The notes beneath the pieces are model-generated. The model made no database searches, was not told the origin of the DNA, and saw nothing but the letters and a program-made list of their open reading frames with translations. Positions 61,535-64,000 of a stretch of 64,000 nt of DNA are shown here, piece after piece. The stretch is from positions 1 to 64,000 of the forward strand of contig NZ_JBKFGH010000014.1 of the NCBI RefSeq assembly GCF_051233475.1. Direction: 5' to 3'. The translations under genes were made by a program, and so were the position numbers. This DNA is from Bacillus_BU sp051233475. Its GTDB lineage: Bacteria > Bacillota > Bacilli > Bacillales > Cytobacillaceae. The first letter of the stretch is position 1. Every line of letters starts with the position of its first letter.

Positions 61535-61732
61535 TTAACCGTTACTATTTCTTTTCTTATTCCTTACATACACCCACCAAGCAATTGGAAAAAGAAGAAG
61601 ATTTAAAATACAAAGCAAAATAACATTTACATAATTTTGATAAAAATACTGATGGACCAAATATTGAGTAAAAATAATGTTAAGCATTAAAATTCCACAT
61701 AATAAAATGATACTCATATCATTACGCTTCAT
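61535..61732 (-). CDS. Small two-helix membrane protein
   Basis: A 65-residue protein with two hydrophobic helices (about 7-27 and 34-56) and a basic C-terminus (VRNKKRNSNG). It overlaps the end of the Rieske gene by 11 bp and precedes moeA by 19 bp. It is not recognised. The overlap and operon place suggest it is an anchor or small subunit for the Rieske/molybdoenzyme complex (inference). Confidence 0.6.
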   Translation of the reverse strand: MKRNDMSIILLCGILMLNIIFTQYLVHQYFYQNYVNVILLCILNLLLFPIAWWVYVRNKKRNSNG

Positions 61733-62246
61733 AACGTTTCACCCTCACTGCGTAAATAACGCCATTCTCCACATTTACTTGTATTTCAGGTAATTGACGA
61801 CGAGGTGGCCCTGCTGTTGGGGCTCCAGTTTCAGCATCAAATTTCCCATGATGACATGGGCAAATCATTTCTCCCTTTTCCTTGTCCCAAAATACAGGAC
61901 AGCGAAGATGTGTGCATGCATTTTGGTATGCAACAAATTTGTTATCGGATAGACGAATTAGAATAGCATCATCATGTTCACCCGGAAACTTAAAGTCTAC
62001 CGAGTCCCCAATTGCAAGGGATTTTATATCCGTAATTTTTTTATGCTTATATTCCTTTTCACCTAGACCTGCAAGCTCCTTTGCAGCCACTCCTCCCCAA
62101 GGAAGGGAAGATACAGCAAATACCCCTGCAGCCCCTACTAACGTTTTCATGAATCCCCGGCGATCAAGCACACGTTCATTATTGCGGTTAATATTATGAG
62201 TGTAATTATCTTCATCAAAAGGGATTTTATTATTTTTATCGTTCAT
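61722..62246 (-). CDS. Tat-exported Rieske 2Fe-2S protein
   Basis: A 174-residue protein. The N-terminal DRRGFMKTLVGAAGVFAVSS is a twin-arginine signal/anchor. The Rieske cluster motifs are CTHLRCP and CPCHHG (Cys-x-His and Cys-x-x-His). It is not next to cytochrome b genes, so it is unlikely to be the bc/b6f Rieske subunit. Its neighbours (molybdoenzyme, four-cluster ferredoxin) suggest it is an electron-transfer subunit of an extracytoplasmic or membrane-bound nitrate reductase. It follows the ferredoxin gene by 12 bp. Confidence 0.82.
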   Translation of the reverse strand: MNDKNNKIPFDEDNYTHNINRNNERVLDRRGFMKTLVGAAGVFAVSSLPWGGVAAKELAGLGEKEYKHKKITDIKSLAIGDSVDFKFPGEHDDAILIRLSDNKFVAYQNACTHLRCPVFWDKEKGEMICPCHHGKFDAETGAPTAGPPRRQLPEIQVNVENGVIYAVRVKRYEA

Positions 62247-62258
62247 GGTAATCCCACC

Positions 62259-62819
62259 TTAGTAAATTTTTGCTATTCCTTGTAAAATACCCGGAAGATT
62301 TACTTTCACATTCGTTTCTCCCTCTAAATAAGGTAAGCTTGTTACCCATTTTCCATTATCAAGATGAAACTGTTTTTGTTTTCTATTAATCTCTTTATCT
62401 GTTAACCATTGCAGTGTGTTGGTCGGACATGCACTTGCGCACATTGGCGGAATGCCATCCTTGCTCCGGTCAATACAAAGATCACATTTATACATTAAGT
62501 TTTGTTCTGTATCAAATTTCGGAACCCCATAAGGACAAGCAATCGTACAGTTTTGACATCCAATGCATTTTTCCACAAGTGCGGATAATACCGCACCTGT
62601 TTCATGAATTTGAATAGCTTGGGCCGGACAACTTCTTGCACAAGCAGGGTTGACACAGTGAAGACACATAAGCGGCATCGTTTGCCGATCGACAAGAGGA
62701 TTTACGTCGTATACATAATTTCTGTTCCGTTCCTCATGCCCGCCGCATTGAGTACATGCGGCCAAACAAGAACGGCAGCCGATACAGTTTTCCAGTTCAA
62801 GATACAGCCTCTTGTTCAT
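62259..62819 (-). CDS. Four-[4Fe-4S] ferredoxin subunit (NrfC/DmsB-like)
   Basis: A 186-residue iron-sulfur protein with four cysteine groups: CIGCRSCLAAC, CLHCVNPACARSC, CIGCQNCTIAC and CDLC...MCASAC. It is the typical electron-transfer subunit of molybdenum oxidoreductases. It lacks a signal peptide, so if exported it would go with a Tat-bearing partner. Its ATG directly follows the stop of the molybdoenzyme gene. Confidence 0.88.
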   Translation of the reverse strand: MNKRLYLELENCIGCRSCLAACTQCGGHEERNRNYVYDVNPLVDRQTMPLMCLHCVNPACARSCPAQAIQIHETGAVLSALVEKCIGCQNCTIACPYGVPKFDTEQNLMYKCDLCIDRSKDGIPPMCASACPTNTLQWLTDKEINRKQKQFHLDNGKWVTSLPYLEGETNVKVNLPGILQGIAKIY

Positions 62820-64000
62820 CTATAGCGCCTCACTTTTTGCTAGTTTTTCAATCTGAGCTGCACAAGCTTTAAATTCCGGCATTTTTGAAATGGGGTCTAG
62901 TGCTGGGTTCGTCAGGATATTTGCAGCTAATTCAAAATCCCAATGGTATGGAACAAATACGGTATCTTTACGGATAGCTTCTGTAATTTTTACTTTATAG
63001 ATAACCTCACCACGACGTGTGAACAAACGTACTCTTTCTTCATGCTGAATACCATACACTTTGGCTGTTTCCGGATGTACCTCAACAAACGGTTCGGGGC
63101 ACATATCTTTCAAAAATGGGATTCTTCTAGTTTGATTGCCTGATAGATAATGGTAGACAACCCGTCCGGTTGTTAAACAAAGTGGATACTCTTCATCCGG
63201 TTCCTCAGCAGCAGGGACATATGGAAGAGCCAAAATTTTAGCTTTTCCATCAGGAAAATAAAACTTTTTATCCAAGAACATATGAGGTGTACCAGGATCA
63301 TCCTCTTCCTTACATGGCCAAAATACGCCATCTTGTTTTTTAATCTTTTCCCAAGTAACCCCATAGTAATCCGCCTTACCGCCTTTAGAGGCTAGGCGCA
63401 GCTCATTAAAGACATCCTCCGATGTTTTTAAATGAGAGAAGTATTTTCCACGACCCAAACGTTCCGCTAATTCCACTTGTATCAGCCAATCTGGCTTGGA
63501 TTCTCCCAGTGGCATTTGAGCACGATTGATTTTAATTACACGACCTTCAACATTTGTTGTTGTTCCTTCATCTTCTGACCAGGTCGTCGTTGGCAGGACA
63601 ACATCTGCGTATTCCGCTGATTCGGATAGGAAGAAATCGGATACTACCATAAAATCAAGTTGTTTAAATACTTTTCGGACATAATTAGAGTCAGGTGCTG
63701 AAACCACAGGATTGGAGCAAAGCAGGTACATCGAACGAATGACCTTTTTCTCCATTAAGCCAAACAATTCAAAGGCAGATACTCCTTCGCCTGGCATCTC
63801 CTCAGGGTCAATTCCCCACACCTTCGATACTTCCTTTACATGCTGTGGATCGGTAATTTTCCGGTATCCAGGTAATGCATCCGCTTTTTGACCATGTTCC
63901 CTTCCACCTTGACCGTTTCCTTGACCTGTAATCGTTCCAACCCCTGCTTTTGGCCGGCCAATATTTCCGGTAACAAGAGCTAGATTGATATAGGCTGAAA
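62820..64000 (-). CDS. Molybdopterin oxidoreductase, nitrate-reductase-like (5' end outside window)
   Basis: The frame is open from 62820 to the window edge, so the start is not visible; about 393 C-terminal residues are seen. TGNIGRPKAGVGTITGQGNG and GGREHGQKADALPGYRKI, ADVVLPTTTWSEDEGTTTNVEGR and the closing YHWDFELAANILTNPALD and KMPEFKACA place it in the NapA/NasA branch of the DMSO-reductase superfamily, most likely a nitrate reductase catalytic subunit. The residue ligating Mo and the N-terminal Fe-S site are outside. With the FeS and Rieske subunits, MoeA and NrfHA downstream, it would supply nitrite for ammonium formation. Confidence 0.82.
   Translation of the reverse strand, partial: SAYINLALVTGNIGRPKAGVGTITGQGNGQGGREHGQKADALPGYRKITDPQHVKEVSKVWGIDPEEMPGEGVSAFELFGLMEKKVIRSMYLLCSNPVVSAPDSNYVRKVFKQLDFMVVSDFFLSESAEYADVVLPTTTWSEDEGTTTNVEGRVIKINRAQMPLGESKPDWLIQVELAERLGRGKYFSHLKTSEDVFNELRLASKGGKADYYGVTWEKIKKQDGVFWPCKEEDDPGTPHMFLDKKFYFPDGKAKILALPYVPAAEEPDEEYPLCLTTGRVVYHYLSGNQTRRIPFLKDMCPEPFVEVHPETAKVYGIQHEERVRLFTRRGEVIYKVKITEAIRKDTVFVPYHWDFELAANILTNPALDPISKMPEFKACAAQIEKLAKSEAL

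Noticed and set aside
61722..62246. Rieske subunit of a cytochrome bc/b6f complex (QcrA)
   Set aside because: No cytochrome b or c subunit genes adjoin it; the neighbours are molybdoenzyme subunits and moeA.

Overview
The window looks like chromosome from an endospore-forming, low-GC Bacillaceae bacterium. A Neobacillus/Bacillus-like genus is my inference. Supporting evidence: AGGAGG-type ribosome sites with frequent TTG/GTG starts, spore proteins (transglutaminase Tgl, two GerPF-like proteins, a YjcZ-like peptide, a Gly/Phe/Tyr-rich coat-like protein), an aa3-600 quinol oxidase (qoxABCD), and Bacillus-type interspersed palindromic repeats. It is a rich accessory/catabolic region with three sigma-54 activators.

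Layout. 1-2.5 kb: edge of a probable IS, a tRNA-like RNA, a DUF4317 gene and a truncated response regulator. 2.5-8.1 kb: a sigma-54 activator, then an operon of CoA-transferase, OFA-type transporter and nitronate monooxygenase-like flavoenzyme behind three TGTGA-N6-TCACA-like sites. 8.6-12.4 kb: small genes and a compact radical-SAM/peptide cassette with two precursor-like peptides that share a leader and end in VININCPC. I rate this the best candidate for an undescribed system. 12.5-23.8 kb: a complete phenol/catechol meta-cleavage operon (two-component hydroxylase, catechol 2,3-dioxygenase, then the route to pyruvate and acetyl-CoA). It contains a FAD-synthetase-like gene and is preceded by a DmpR-type sensor fused to a PucR-type DNA-binding end.

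24-28.5 kb: spore-associated small genes and a NarL-type two-component system. 28.8-32.8 kb: qoxABCD, with a repeat element inserted between qoxA and qoxB. 33.3 kb: a SagB-like nitroreductase. 34.3-42.2 kb: a full acyl-CoA beta-oxidation set behind a consensus -24/-12 promoter, divergent from a CBS-PAS-AAA+ activator. 42.7-48 kb: GH4 phospho-glucosidase with divergent RpiR regulator, a YitT-family protein, Tgl and a YjcZ-like peptide. 48.2-56.1 kb: an activator with an unusual C-terminal Cache-like domain, divergent from a heme-dependent N-demethylase system (DUF3445 protein, DmmA-like subunit, ferredoxin reductase), aldehyde dehydrogenase and permease. 56.3-57.5 kb: a CopZ-like protein and a nitrilase. 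57.8-64 kb: NrfHA ammonia-forming nitrite reductase beside MoeA, a small membrane protein, a Tat Rieske protein, a four-cluster ferredoxin and a truncated-by-window nitrate-reductase-like molybdoenzyme. Together these suggest nitrate reduction to ammonium.

All functional names rest on motif and family recognition by eye. No database search was run.
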